Below, piece by piece: positions 1 to 12,360 of a stretch of 64,000 nucleotides of DNA (positions are counted from its first letter, which is position 1; each line of letters opens with the position of its first letter). Position numbers and translations under genes: made by a program. Under the pieces are notes generated by a model that worked only from the letters and a program-made list of their open reading frames with translations, did not search any database and was not told the origin of the DNA. The DNA comes from Chamaecyparis obtusa (taxonomy: Eukaryota; Streptophyta; Pinopsida; Cupressales; Cupressaceae). The DNA lies in NCBI GenBank assembly GCA_027943335.1, contig BSBK01006431.1, forward strand, positions 498,501 to 562,500, given 5' to 3'.

Positions 1-1247
1 CTTCTAATCAGTTCACCAGTAGCATCAAATATTTTAGCTTTCTTATGATGAAATTTCACTCGGTAACCAGTGCTGTTGAACTGAGCAACACTTAGCAAAT
101 TATAATTTAGACCTTCAACCTAATATGTATTTTCACAAGAGATCTTATCAGTTAGTTTAATCAAACCTTTTCCTCTAACAGGACATGGTGCATCATTAAC
201 GAATTTTACACTTTTACCTCTATAATGTTGTAAGGTCTCAAACTTACTCTTGTCACCAGTCATGTGATGTGAAAAACCACTATCAATAATCTATTTGTCA
301 TTCTTGTTCACATAGGAGATCAATGTAGTTTTCTCATCCTCATCACATTCATCTTTCATTGCAACATAGACTACCTCAATTTCAAAATCATCACTATCAG
401 TGTCAGTTTCTTCTTCAGCAATGTAACAAGATTTCTTACCTTTTCCTTTGTAGTCTTTGTCCCTTCAATATCTTCTGTCATCTCTTCTATCTTTGTGTTT
501 TCTTTTTCTTTCTTCATCTTTATCATTCCTGTCAAGACATCTAGCAGCTATATGACCAACTTTATTACATGCAAAACATATAATGGGGAGTTTACCTTTA
601 TATTTTTCTTTTCCCCTTCTTAGTCTTCTAGCCATAAGAGCTTCTAGATCTTCAAGTTCTTCATCAAAAGTGTCACTGTCACTTTCACTTTCATTTTCAC
701 TAATGCATCTTTCTTTTTCTTTCTTTGGTTTGTTTAGAACTAATTGTGACTTAAAAGAAGATTCGACATTACCAATACTACCAATAGTGAAGTTATCATA
801 GTTAGAGAGTTCAAAAGCAGTCAGCTTGCCAACCAAACTTTCCAAAGTAAGCACATTTGCAGAGTTACATCTAGATTCTTGAATAGCTAAGATCTTAATA
901 GCATATATAGGATGCAAAGTTCTTAGTAGTTTTCCAATTATAGTTTCATCATCAATAATCCCATTTGCTCCTCTAATAGCATTCACAACTTCTTTTATTC
1001 TACCACAATATTGTGCAATGTTCTCACCTTCTTGCATTCTCATTTCATCAAACTTACCTCTGAGACTCTCGGCCTTAGCTTTCAGTACATTTATGTCACC
1101 ACCATAGATCTTTGCAAGAGTATCCCACATCTCCTTAGCACTTGTGCAATTCTTAATGTCCTCAAATTCTGGATAACTTAGGGCAGATGCAATTTCTAGC
1201 ATTTCCTGATTATGTTCTTGCTTAGCTCTCATTTCCTCGGTAGTCAA
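1..1247 (-). pseudogene. Copia gag-protease remnant (copy A)
   Basis: The gag part (1247-465, 260 residues) carries a UBN2/Copia-type capsid region, an acidic Ser/Asp/Glu stretch, a basic patch and a CCHC zinc knuckle (CFACNKVGHIAARC) near residue 225. After a stop, the protease follows in about 460-230 with the catalytic motif DSG followed by SHHMT. Upstream, codons before residue 1 continue in frame through a TAA shared with the copy at 61.8 kb, so the true gag start lies near 1330-1400. Gag packages element RNA; protease cuts the polyprotein. Stops at both ends of the 260-residue ORF show the copy is dead. Confidence 0.85.
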
Positions 1248-1463
1248 AGGTGCGACAGGTGAGACATAGTCATTCTCAATGTATTACTTTTTAGAATCAC
1301 CAATACCAGCCAGATGTAGCTTCATCAAGCTTTGCCATGCAGGGAAGTTTTTCTTATTAAGCTTCGGTACCTCCTTCTTATACATCCTGATCATTTGCTT
1401 CAAGTCCCTTTAAAATTGATTTCTATAAACACCAATAATAAGAAACACATCTATGATATCAAT

Positions 1464-3775
1464 TATTAATATAATTTAGAACAACAGAGAGGGGGGGTGA
1501 ATCAGTTGTTCTCAGGTCCTGATGTATAAAACAAACTTCAAAAACTTTTCTTTAAATCAAATCTAACAACCAAAACCAACTTGGTCATCACTGATTCTAT
1601 AATAGAAACATATAATATTGCAATCCACTACTCAGCTTTATCTAACTTGTAAAACATAGAAATGTTCAAACCAAAACATTCACACAAGCATTGACACTAG
1701 GATTTATAGTGGAAACCCAATATGGGAAAAACCACTTTGTAACATGCTACTATTATTTTCACTCTTCTGAAGTGAGCTCGGTTAAAAGCCAACCTTTTCA
1801 AAGGTTACAATACGCACTATTAGGTGTGACTTGGTTAAAGGATTTCAATCACCCTGTTAAAAGTGAGCCTTGTTATAGGACTTACATACATTCCATTAGA
1901 ATGCAACCTTGTTCAAAAGATTTAAACATATGACTTTTAGGTCAACCTTTGTTAAAAGGATTTTGACTATTATAATGGTTAGAAAGTAGCAGTAGTATTG
2001 ATCTAGAAAATATACAACTCAGTTTGCAAATATCAGATCCAATTCCGTACACAAATGTTGGTTTACTGACTTTGAAACTTTTCCATCTCCATCTCTGATC
2101 TGCTCGGAACTTGTCTTCAAGCAATCACCACACTTCTCCTTCAGCCTTTTCTAATTATATAGTCAAGAATATCTACTAATCTTCTAGCATCCTCTTTTCA
2201 CCCATGCATACACATACCTAATACTTAGGTTCCCTTAGGGTATGTGCAAGATCACGAGGGGCCAAAAAGTGGCGATGTCAGTTCAAAACTTTGACAATGT
2301 AGCTGATGACTTTTTTTTCATCCGAATTTGATAAAATGAAAAGGGTATCTTAAGGAGATTATTAGCTTTCTATCAATATAATTTCTGTTAAATTTTGAAT
2401 TCAGTAAGTAATTATTAGTTATTTTTTAATTGAGCTACCTCTAAAGTGTTGATTTATATACTGATTGAAAAATGACTATAACTTTCAGACGGTATAACAT
2501 TTTTGAAATCTGAAAAATGCGTCACATTCTATGCTTCACCTACTATAAGGAAAAATAAATAAAAATTAAATTTTGTAAAGTTTTGAATGAGTTAAGATGG
2601 TCAAACATGGGAGTTTTTTTATTCTAAAAATGTTGTAGCAAAAAATTCATAATTAATTATTTTTTTGGAATAAAATTATAAAAAAATATGCGTCACATCC
2701 GGGCATGTGTCTACTACTTATATATAAAATATTATAATAAAATATTATCATTTGATTATGATTAAGGTGGTCAGACATACACCTACTTCTTATTTTTTCT
2801 TGAAAGTTTTGTACTGCTGCATTGAAATCTATACTTTTCACCAATCATACTAACTTTTTCTCAAAAAGGACCTAGTATTTTAGAAACTACATTCAATTTT
2901 CTATAGATTCTATTCTTACAACTTTTTGATATTAGGTTCATAGCTAGTTGAAATTTTCACGTCAAGTTGACTAACCCTAATTTGCTGATTTTTCATTGCC
3001 ACTTAAGGGCATAGTTTGGCCCCGCGTGATCTTGCACATACCCCTTAATACTTCCTCAATTAGGTTAACTCATCTTTTGCATCTCAATCTCCTTCGTAGA
3101 TCTTAGGGTTAGGTCAGATTCATTGAATCTACCAACTTTATGTTCTTCAACTCCCTTTCTAGAAACATCTCAAATCTCTTAAAGATTTACAATAAAACAT
3201 TTTTCAGTGCATTCAGTGCTTTCAAACAATCAATAAATAAAGTCAACACATTTTACATAATCCAATAATTCAACAATGTCGGCTCCAAATCTAAATTCTC
3301 TTCAAATATAAAAATACTGATGCTCGGTCAATACTGTGATCAACTACTCGGTTTTCATGTAGAAAGCTCGGTCATTACTAAAAAATGTTTCCTCGGCTTA
3401 TACTATATTTCTCCGCAATCAATTGATGTTCGCTCGATACTAGAATTTTACTCGGCATATACTGACTCGGTCGACACTAACATTACTCGACTTGAACATG
3501 ATTTCTCCATTTTTGCTCGGTCAAGCCTACTAGTTTAGTCTTCAATCTTACTAAGATAAACAATACATTGTCTCATCATTGTATAACATAGTCAAGTACA
3601 CTTTATAGTATCAAGATAACCCAACCTTTCCTTAGGTGCTATTGTTACCATCCTTTCTTTCCCTTCTTCACAACAATACAATAGATATAGTACTTTCCTA
3701 AGTAGCAACAGTCTTACCAGTTGAGGTTTGACATCAATGATAACACAACAATTGCTTCAATTTTAGTTTCCAATA
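1464..3775 (-). repeat. 5' LTR of Copia copy A (interrupted)
   Basis: The outer parts align with the 1497-bp LTRs at 55633-57129 and 61997-63493. The left end reads TATTAATATAATTTAGAAC against TGTTA..., and the right end reads TTCCAATA against TTCCAACA. Bases 2238-3043 are an inserted TIR element; removing it gives about 1.5 kb. A G-run followed by GAATCAG lies near 1490-1505, and a cluster of CTCGG words lies at about 3320-3530. Confidence 0.88.
2238..3043. mobile_element. MITE-like TIR element inside the Copia LTR
   Basis: The ends are inverted copies of each other: GGGTATGTGCAAGATCACG at 2238 and its reverse complement ending at 3043. The match runs about 29 bp with one mismatch and continues into GGGGCCAAA. 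CTTA flanks both sides (2234-2237 and 3044-3047). The two uninterrupted LTR copies read TTCCCTTATATTTTCCTC at this point, which confirms an insertion at TTA. The GGG start and TTA target suit a Tourist/PIF-Harbinger-type MITE, but the extra C leaves the TSD as 3 or 4 bp. It has no transposase ORF. Confidence 0.85.
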
Positions 3776-4255
3776 GAATATATATATTTTTTTGATTGGG
3801 ATAGATTTGTTATGAAAAATATATTGTGAGATGAAAACTATCAATTTCAGTGAGTTAAAAATTGAATTGTTATAAAAGAGAAAATATAGGTCACAAACCA
3901 ATTTTTATTTCTTCATGCACTATCTATATATTTCATCTATGACATATTTTGAAATTAGGGGAAAAAATATTTATTTATATATAATTTTTTTGTGGGAACT
4001 AGATCCTTGATTTTCAATATTTTTCAGCAACTGAAAATTCATCTTTAAAAATTAAAAAGACATATCAATTCTTATTCAAAAAAATGATAAAAAATATTAA
4101 TCACAAACTTCATCCATTTTATAACATTTAATTAGTTTACATCATCTTCAAATTCCAAACATAAATATCATTTGTATATTATTGAAGTTGAACAACTTTG
4201 ATTTTTCTAGCCTTTTCCTTTGTAAAAGGGTGACAACTTATTGCACTTTTACCCT
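3776..4255. other. AT-rich spacer, no gene seen
   Basis: Low-complexity AT-rich DNA with no ORF, repeat end or RNA gene that I can recognise. Confidence 0.6.
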
Positions 4256-4920
4256 TTAAGGATAATTAACCATTATCTAAATCATTTATTCAAACTAAAA
4301 TGAACACTCTTAATCTATATTTAATTTTTGAAAGAGTAGAAGAGGAACCTGGAGTATTGCTCCATCGAATGACTCTATTTCCATCTTCTGTTGTTTCTTT
4401 TCTAAATCCATTTTTTTATCCCAGAGATGTGCTTCATATCGGCTAGTCGAGCTATGTCTGGAGACTCCTCTATGGAGGGAACTAGTGCTGACATGTGATG
4501 TCGGTTGCTATGATTTATCTTTTTTATCTATGCCTCCACTTAGGCGTGGCCTTAAATTGAGGCGACTACATTGGAAGCATGCACAATTTTCTTGTCTCCT
4601 TTCATCTTCCCTTCATGAATGCCTCTCAATTATTGCTAGAAACATGTAAAATAGTTGAGGGGATTTCAAAAGACATTCCATCTTTTTTGAATGAAAACAA
4701 AGTATAGTTATTTGTAAGTAGGGTTTTGATTTGGATTTGGAGAGATCCCTTACTAATCCTCCCCTTATCACTCCTTTAATCACTTCTAACTCCCATAACT
4801 ACTGTGCACATTCAAGCCATTCTCTTAGTTAAAAACTGTCACCTCCATTCTTATCTTTGTTCTGCATGCAAAGTGGAGTTAACTATAGTTTTCACCTACT
4901 AATTAATATGGGTTGTGACA
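4256..4920 (-). repeat. LTR-like dispersed repeat, copy 1
   Basis: About 665 bp that recurs at 15429-16096 on the same strand, from TTAAGGATAATTAA through to GGGTTGTGACA. Read on the minus strand it begins TGTCACAACCC, a typical LTR start, and is preceded by the purine-rich AAGGGGGCGCGGA just right of 4920, as expected of a polypurine tract before a 3' LTR. The left end is not a clean LTR terminus, so the repeat is probably truncated there. Confidence 0.65.
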
Positions 4921-7900
4921 TCCGCGCCCCCTTAAGAATGCATCGTCTTGATGCATAATTCAAAATTTGCAATCATACTCAAATAAAAATTAAGAAATTT
5001 ACAATTGACATGATTAATAATCTTTCATTATTCAAATGTTCAAGGTAATGCATGTATACACTTTTAAATTCTAGCATAAAATCAATAAGATTCAATTTTA
5101 TTTGGTTATAAAAAGTCAAATTTTCACTAGTTATGCATTGTAGTAAGTATACACACCAAAAAAAAAAATATTTGGAGCAAAAACAAACAAACTTGAATCA
5201 TAATTATTTCATGAACATTTTCTATGTGAGTGTGTGAATTCCATTACTATCCTTCAGTTTTACAAAGTTAGAGTTACCTCTCTCCGACAATATTCCCCCT
5301 CTATTATAATGTGTCATTCTATTTGTACATACATAGGAACAACATTAAAGTATTAGTTCATGTTGCTATCATAATCAAAATTAAAAATCTAACACTCTCA
5401 TAACTCAATGCTTCCAGAAATAGCTTACATGATACTCTTAAGTAGCAACAAAGTACCCACGTACCTGTGCTTACTATACCTTACCGTGGTATCACAATGA
5501 ATTGAGCACATTTCTCATTTCCCTAGATCCACGTTCTTGGCATACTCTTATTTATATACTCACAATAGTTTTAGCCCATTCATAGTGTCAATACTTTAGA
5601 AAATAAAATTTCAATATTCTATATTGAAGAGAAAATAATCATTTAAAGGTTGCAAATTTCAACTAAAATATGCTTTAAATCACAAATTGATCACAAGTAA
5701 GGAAATCATTCATACATACCTTAGCTAACATGTGGTACTTACTAAGTGATAAAGTCATCTGCCCCTTTTCAAAAATCACTTATAAAGGTTAGTGGATCCA
5801 CTTTCTATTTATGTAACCTAGGTCCTCACGTCCATCTCGTCACAATAATATTTCAAAAAAAAATTAATTATCTGTAAAATAATATAAGTCCTACAAGTCT
5901 TACATCTTAATATGAATAAGCATTCACATTTTCATAAATATAATGCAAGTGTGCTTCATCCAATCATAAACTTCCTAATTAATCATAATAATTCATCACC
6001 ATATAAAATCAACACATCAATGTATGTTATACATCTATAACAATGCATTCAAAAGCAACCATAAAGGTCAATCATGAAACAAGACACTTAATTGTAATTG
6101 GACATCTATCCTTCTATAATTCCTTATCTCCTATGCCATCGAATAGTCATTCATCCATTTGTAAATCTCAAGATAAGAGTGTGCCTCAAACGCTTGTTCG
6201 TTCTATCCACAAAGATTTATACTTCCTTGGGATCCTACCTACTCACATAATTCCCAGCCCTACAATGCCCAACAAATAAAAGGCAAGGGCTATCTGGTGC
6301 AACCATGAAACTAACTACTTTCCACATATGTCTAAGTAGAACTAATCATGGATTTGGCAGGGAGATGGAACATGGGTAGAATATTTATGAAAACATATGT
6401 GAACAAGCTTTGGCCAAAGCATTTTTTTATAACTAGGAATGTAAATTGGTAGGTAGAGAAACATCCCTTTCTACCCTTCCTTGTTTACTTCTTCCACATT
6501 AGTACCCTCACTGGAAGGTAATCTTTCCAATACATCATACATAGTAATAAAAAAGATGCATTTCATATATTTCCTTTCATGCAATAATTCATTAAACAAG
6601 AGCATGTAAGTCATACAACAATCAACTAATCAAAAGAATTATTCCCTTCATCATAAGCAATCACAAAATTTGAACCATCTAGTCAAATAAATATACACAT
6701 ACAAACAAGGAGGTGTTAACCATGTTGTCAAAAACACCAATAGTGCTTCATAAACAAATAATTCTATTCCATTTCCATAAAAATATGTCAAACTACTCGT
6801 AGATCATCAAATGCATCAACTAGTACATCTATTTCAATCACCTCATAATGATTTCATGCAAGGTCTCAAATATAATCACCCATGTACTAGTAATATCATA
6901 TTAATGTCAAAAATATGTATTTTATGTAGATTCCATCATTTCTTGAGTATCCATGCAATTCTCCTCATAGCATCAAAACTCACATCAAAGTATATCAATC
7001 ATTGTTAATTATTTCATAAAATGCTTTTCTAATATACATAACCCTTTGCATGTCAATTCAATTTGATCATTTCATAATAGTTGAAACATATTTCAAGTAA
7101 CATATGAATGCAAGATTAGGAATGGTATGTTCTTGGTAGTCTTCTCCTTTTCACAATCTATCAATATTGTATGCTGAACATGGATGATATTACTTCACAA
7201 CATTTAGGACTAGCAACATAAAACACATATTCTAGCCACCATAAGATCATAAGAAATCATAATATTTCAAGTTTAAAATTTCAATTCAAATCCTCAACGG
7301 ACATAAGAAAAATCAAAGAAGTAAGTGTGAACAAAATCTTAGTTGATTAACAAAATCAAAATTGGTGGCTAGGTGGTCACAAGAGAACTTAATATTTCAA
7401 GCTAGTCCTCTCCACTTTCAAAGTTCATCAAAGTTAAGAATAAAACATAAATTGAAACCAAATCACATTTCCAGAGTGACTAACACTAGCCATGAGGAGG
7501 GAGTAGAAGCTACACGTCACCTTGCATCCAAGGTACACTAAGAATATGACCATACTTCTCGAACATAAATCTCAAAGTTTACATCATCATGTAATAACAC
7601 ATTCTATTACCTTTAACAACATTTCTTTATCCACTAAAGCCAACCCACATGAATTTTTTAATTCTCTCTTTTCCTTTTGAAATCTCATGCCATGCAAGAT
7701 AAGACATAAATATATTTTCACAAATTTTCTATGAATTTATGTTTAATATAAAACTTGTTGAATTCTTCTTCCCCAACAATTTCATAAGGTTCTAGTATTA
7801 AAATAATTTCATAACACTTACAAATATACATTACAATAATACATGTTTCCATCATTTATCACAAGCCAATTTCTAAATTTGGGCAAGATCTCATACCTTT

Positions 7901-8399
7901 ATTGCATAACCATCATTATTTAACTACACAATATATCATAAAATTTTATCCTATTTCTTTGATACACTAATATAGAGAAATAGACATTAAATTTTAAATG
8001 TATCCCACACACAATGCACCTCATAATTTATTTTTTAATTATTCTAACATTTTTCAATATTAAACAGAAAGAAATCACACTACTCAAAGGTAAACAATTG
8101 TCAAACTCATAGAACTATTTCAAAATTTCATAGTTTCAAGAACAACCAAGGACAATTAAAAAAATTCACACACGTAAGAAATATTGTCCCTCAAGTGTGT
8201 ATTTCTCATAAAACAAGGAACATCCTATCCTTTTCTATCAAGATAAACTGAAATTGGAAGACACTCTAGTCAATCCAGGGAACCATAGTTACGTTCATAG
8301 ACCAAGCATTACTCGACTCACAATTTCTACGACTAAGGGTCACAACTAAGCATAGTGAACTCAAGGCCCTAGCATGGAACCCAAAGCTATGATACCAAA
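4921..8399 (-). mobile_element. Non-coding internal region of a decayed LTR retroelement
   Basis: Bounded by a PPT-like tract at about 4921-4933 and a PBS-like site at 8386-8397. I find no long ORF and no gag or pol motif on either strand in these 3.5 kb, only short chance ORFs. The minus-strand reading just before the PPT (a short acidic run then FLRG) may be the last codons of a lost pol. It is either a large non-autonomous (LARD-like) element or a thoroughly eroded one. Confidence 0.45.
8375..8397 (-). promoter_or_regulatory. Primer-binding-site-like sequence
   Basis: The minus strand reads TGGTATCATAGC followed by TTTGGGTTC, one base off the usual plant initiator-Met tRNA primer site TGGTATCAGAGC. 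It lies two bases left of TGTAAAGACTAAAC at 8400, which would be the inner end of a 5' LTR. Confidence 0.55.
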
Positions 8400-9840
8400 T
8401 GTAAAGACTAAACTTTTGACACAAAATCCACATCATTAATTTGGATTAAAGACAAAGGAGTTGGTCAACAAGTCAAAGGTTGAATGCACAAGTCAACTAG
8501 ATACAAAGAGATTGTCGATAATATAGGAATAAAAGAATTACAATTACAACCAAAATTGCCAAAAATATAAAGCATGCCTGTGTCCAATGGTAAGCCGAAT
8601 GTCGATCATTTGTCAAACATAGAAATAGAGTCACAATAAGAGAAGTCACATCAAGTATGAGCAAGTAAAAACTATCAAGTCCTTCCTAAAAAATGCTTCA
8701 GAAACCTTTTCACAAAAGTAAGATAGGGTGAGAATATTGTGGGAGTGCCTTTCAACCCTATCATGAAGTAGTAACACTTCCCCGAAATCCTTCCTGACAT
8801 GAAGGATACCCAACCCAGCTAGAAGTAATCTAACAAAGTAAAAAAAATAGGAGTAATGGAATTTGTGAAGTACAATTTATTCATGTCCCAATGTTATAAT
8901 TTTCAATATTACACAAGAAACATATATTATTAACTTGAATATTGAGATATTATTCTATTCTTGACTTCCATTTCAACATATAGAATACAATAGCATGATG
9001 AAGGCCTAGTCATGGAGAACAATAATTTCATTAGAAATGCATATCAAAATTTACTCCACAACTTTCAAGCATAATCTTTTATTATTACCATCATGTAATG
9101 AACTATTATAAGAAATATTATAGTAATGGACCATGCATCTCTCTATTATTTTTCCTATAATTCTTTCACTCTTGAAGAAATTCAAAAACCTATTAGACTC
9201 CATTGTATATATATATCAAGACAATTACATAATAAGACCTCCAATAACTCAAATGTTCTATAAGCAATTTTTCGCAACTTATTCAACTAAAGGCATGTTA
9301 AAGATCAAAGTACTTTTCCTATATCACATAATCTGGCTGGCATCAAACTACTCTTATCAGATAAAATGAATAAAATAAAATAAAACATTCTTACCAACAA
9401 TTTATATTCACCACAATAAGTAATTTTAGTCACAGACCAAAATAAATAATCTCACAAAATACCCATTCCTTAGAGTTTAGGCACCAAAAAGTATTTTTCC
9501 CCAATTTAAAAAGACCTTCTACATCCTAACTGTGGTCAAGGAAATACCAGTCTCCATTCAAATCTAGAGGTAATCTAAGACACCAACAAAGTTTACATTA
9601 TGCTTAACTAACATCCCAAAGCTAACCTATCCAGTAGAGTGACATAAGGATATGAGAATACTTACCCAACAAAACAAATTTTATCCATGATAAAATGTTA
9701 CAAATATAACTAACTAGCTAACATTAGAGTAGTGCATAAGTTTTCCCTTCTAACCAATAATGGTAAAGGCTCAAATTATAAGGCCATAGAAAAGAGACAA
9801 ATAAGGACATATATATGGTTTGAGAAATGTAATATACCTT
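8400..9840 (-). repeat. Possible 5' LTR sequence or unassigned AT-rich DNA
   Basis: Starts with TG next to the PBS-like site at 8386-8397, so it is plausibly the inner part of a 5' LTR. I found no matching copy to its left, so the LTR status is inferred only from the PBS. No ORF is convincing. Confidence 0.35.
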
Positions 9841-9944
9841 CTTAATTATACTAAAAAGAATGAAAAAAAATGTGAACTAACGGTCGACTTATCCATAGTA
9901 CTCAATCAATACATGAGCTAAGAAAGCAAAAATAGAGAAACCAG

Positions 9945-12360
9945 TTATGCTAAGCTCCTGAGCATAACCGCTGCATTGTTTTCAAGGGCTTCCATCAATT
10001 GCACCGTATCTTTAACATTCTGCACTTGGGAGTCTTGCGAATCAGTTTTCTCCTTGTTATTCCTAGTTCTTTCCCTAGTTCTCTTCCTTGGGCCTTCTGT
10101 CTGCTCCTTGTCTTCCTTCTTAGTCCTCAGATGAGTTTTGGGATTCACATTTTCTTCCATCTTTTTAATCAACGGTTTCAGATTTTTGTTGGATGTCTTA
10201 AGGATATTAAAATTTTTCTCTGCCACTCCCTTAAGGGTCTTTTCCAAACTAATCATTTTGGACTCCATGTTCTTGACCCTGGTTTCCAAGCTAGGAGAGT
10301 TCTCTGTTATCTTATCCATGCTGCCCAGTCCCTGAAATTTAGCCTTGATGTCCTCTATCTCATGGTAGAGCCACTTGAAAGACCAAAACTAGTTTAGCAT
10401 GCTATTTTTGGTATTATTGAGAAAATGCATGTTAATCTCCTTAGATTTATCACTGAGAACAACCAAAGTAGGGTCAATCAATTCTTCCTTATGAACTTTT
10501 CCATCTTTATCCTCTAGAATCTGTGGATAGATGACTTCCTTGATAATGCCCATATGCATAGTGTTAATATTAAAATTTCTCCAAACCTTATTGCCCCTAC
10601 CAGTGTCCTGACTATGATACTCCTCCCTAGAAGTTTCTTCTGACTCATTAATCCTTATGGGTGATTCATTGGTGCCCTTGTCATCTTTTTCTTCAGTCTC
10701 AGGGGTTTGAGTTTCCTTCTTAGTACTTGGGGATTGGGGGGGAGGGGATTTTTCCTTGCTAATGGTGATGTCAACTGACAGGTGGCTAGAGAGGTCCTGC
10801 ATAGGATTGGGAGAGCCCTCTGTTTCCTATTCCCGCTTTTCCGTTGGATCCAAAATAGGGTTTCCCACATTTTCTTTTGAAACCATTTCTTCCTCCTTTT
10901 CGTTATATTCTTCATTTGAATTAGAATCCTTCCTGTCCTACTTTTTGGAGGGGAATTATCTTTTGATGACTTTCAGAGGCTATTTCTTGGAAGGAGAGCC
11001 CTTGCCCAAATTCTTGGCCTCAACCTCCTCACTGTCATCCAAAGGGATGCCCACAGAAGAGCCAGAGGGGACATAATCCAAGCCAGAGTTATCACTTATA
11101 GCTTTGCTAGCCCTCAATTTCCTTGCCCAAGATTTGGGTTTTAAAGAAATCATATAGCAAAAGGATAAGTCCTTCATGTAGGGAAGGATTTGCAATTTTC
11201 TTATCTCTAAAACTAGTAATATTGTTATTAATAGAAGAGAAGAGATAATACAGAATGAAAATTTTGACATCATGCCTAAAATGATTAAGCAAGATGAAGT
11301 GATAAGTTCAGATTCTGTCAAACCTAGTGTCGAGGGTAATGTACTAGCAGAGAGCCCTCAGAACATATTGCCATTGCATCTTCAGACTCCCGAGGAGGTA
11401 GTAGGTGCCCGCTTTGACAATGGTGTTCATCTTTGTATCATCCCTCGTGAACTTTTTGACAGTGATACCAAATTTTTTTTGGTCTTTGTAGAATTTTTTC
11501 TCAGCAGTAGTAATGCCGATGACCATCGAAATGACTTCCTCCGTAATAGTGAACATCTTGCCATCTATCTCCACCGACCCATCTTTCCAAGTTTTGACGA
11601 AGATGTTGGTGATGTCCTTCCTATGTCCATGGAGGTGTTCAATAAATGTGGTGACCTCCTCTTTCTGTAAAACATCCTAGATTTTTGTTCTCTTCTTCCA
11701 TTTTTCACTGTCACCTTTCGGCTCCCTCCTTAACCTTTCTCCCACCATGACTATCAGGATGGCTCTGGTAAAGCACTGGTTTTCCCGAGAATATCTACTA
11801 GCCTTATTTCTAACTTCATCATCTTTCTTACTAAAGGTAGCTTTTTTGAAATGATTGCAAGATATGGGGAAGGGTGCCCTAATAAAACTCATGCATATCC
11901 ACCACAACTCACCATGAGTGAAATAACTTCTACTAGCTTTCTTGTAACGAAAATAATTATTATTGGTTAAAGTCATGGTACTTTGAAGACCATCCCCTTT
12001 CAGGGAATCCATCTCGCCATTATGGAAAGTTTCATAATTATGCCTTGACTGATAAGTCTCATTGCTGGCATCCTGAAGGATGGTCCAATCAGCATCCCGA
12101 GTGGCAGCCGAGATAAGCTTGGGGATAGATAGGCCATCCTCTGAGAAATAGGTCTAGGTGGCACAAAAGTTTAAGGCATTTCCAAGACCAAAGTCGTGTC
12201 TGAGAAAATGACCATGGGAGGACCAGTAGATGTTGCACTATTGAGAAAAATACATAGTTGTCACCATCTAATCTATAGCACCAGGACAAAAGTTTCTACT
12301 TCTGACAGTCAGCTTGATTGAGCTAAAGAGCTCACTAATGACCTTTGAGGTGTCTAGCAT
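9945..12360 (-). pseudogene. ORF-X copy 1, unknown coiled-coil protein (broken)
   Basis: About 800 codons that I do not recognise. One frame runs from an ATG at 12360 to about 11110 with several stops (for example near 12260, 12150 and 11676), then shifts frame and continues to 9945. The order is a structured N-terminal half of about 400 residues with TFIEHLHGH, VEIDGKMF and LNHFRHD motifs; a Ser/Pro/Glu/Lys-rich linker (about 11080-10560); a second short conserved stretch; and a C-terminal coiled coil (about 10320-10170) followed by a basic tail. It is clearly homologous to ORF-X copy 2 at 49472-51351 in the N-terminal half (EHLHGH against EHLQGH, HEGLILLL against HQGLILFL). The ATG overlaps the ORF1 stop in ATGCTAG. 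The V.I.G.F pattern loosely recalls plant transposon-associated protein domains, but that is a guess. Confidence 0.6.

Larger units (their letters stand above)
1..3775 (-). mobile_element. Copia LTR retrotransposon, 5' portion (copy A), cut by window edge
   Basis: Transcribed right to left. The 5' LTR is at 1464-3775, followed by a decayed PBS, gag and protease, and the element runs out of the window at base 1 before integrase. It closely matches the complete element at 55633-63493 over LTR, gag and protease, so it is the same family. The LTR is about 2.3 kb instead of 1.5 kb because a TIR element sits in it. The PBS-like sequence near 1450-1462 has drifted from the intact sister copy. Direct sequence comparison supports the assignment; the right TSD cannot be tested because the other end is missing. 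Confidence 0.9.

Noticed and set aside
9999..10397. Plus-strand ORF of 132 residues
   Set aside because: It is the antisense shadow of ORF-X copy 1, whose minus-strand reading has homology to a second locus.
11272..11670. Plus-strand ORF of 132 residues
   Set aside because: Antisense to the conserved head of ORF-X; no domain and no match at the other locus in this sense.
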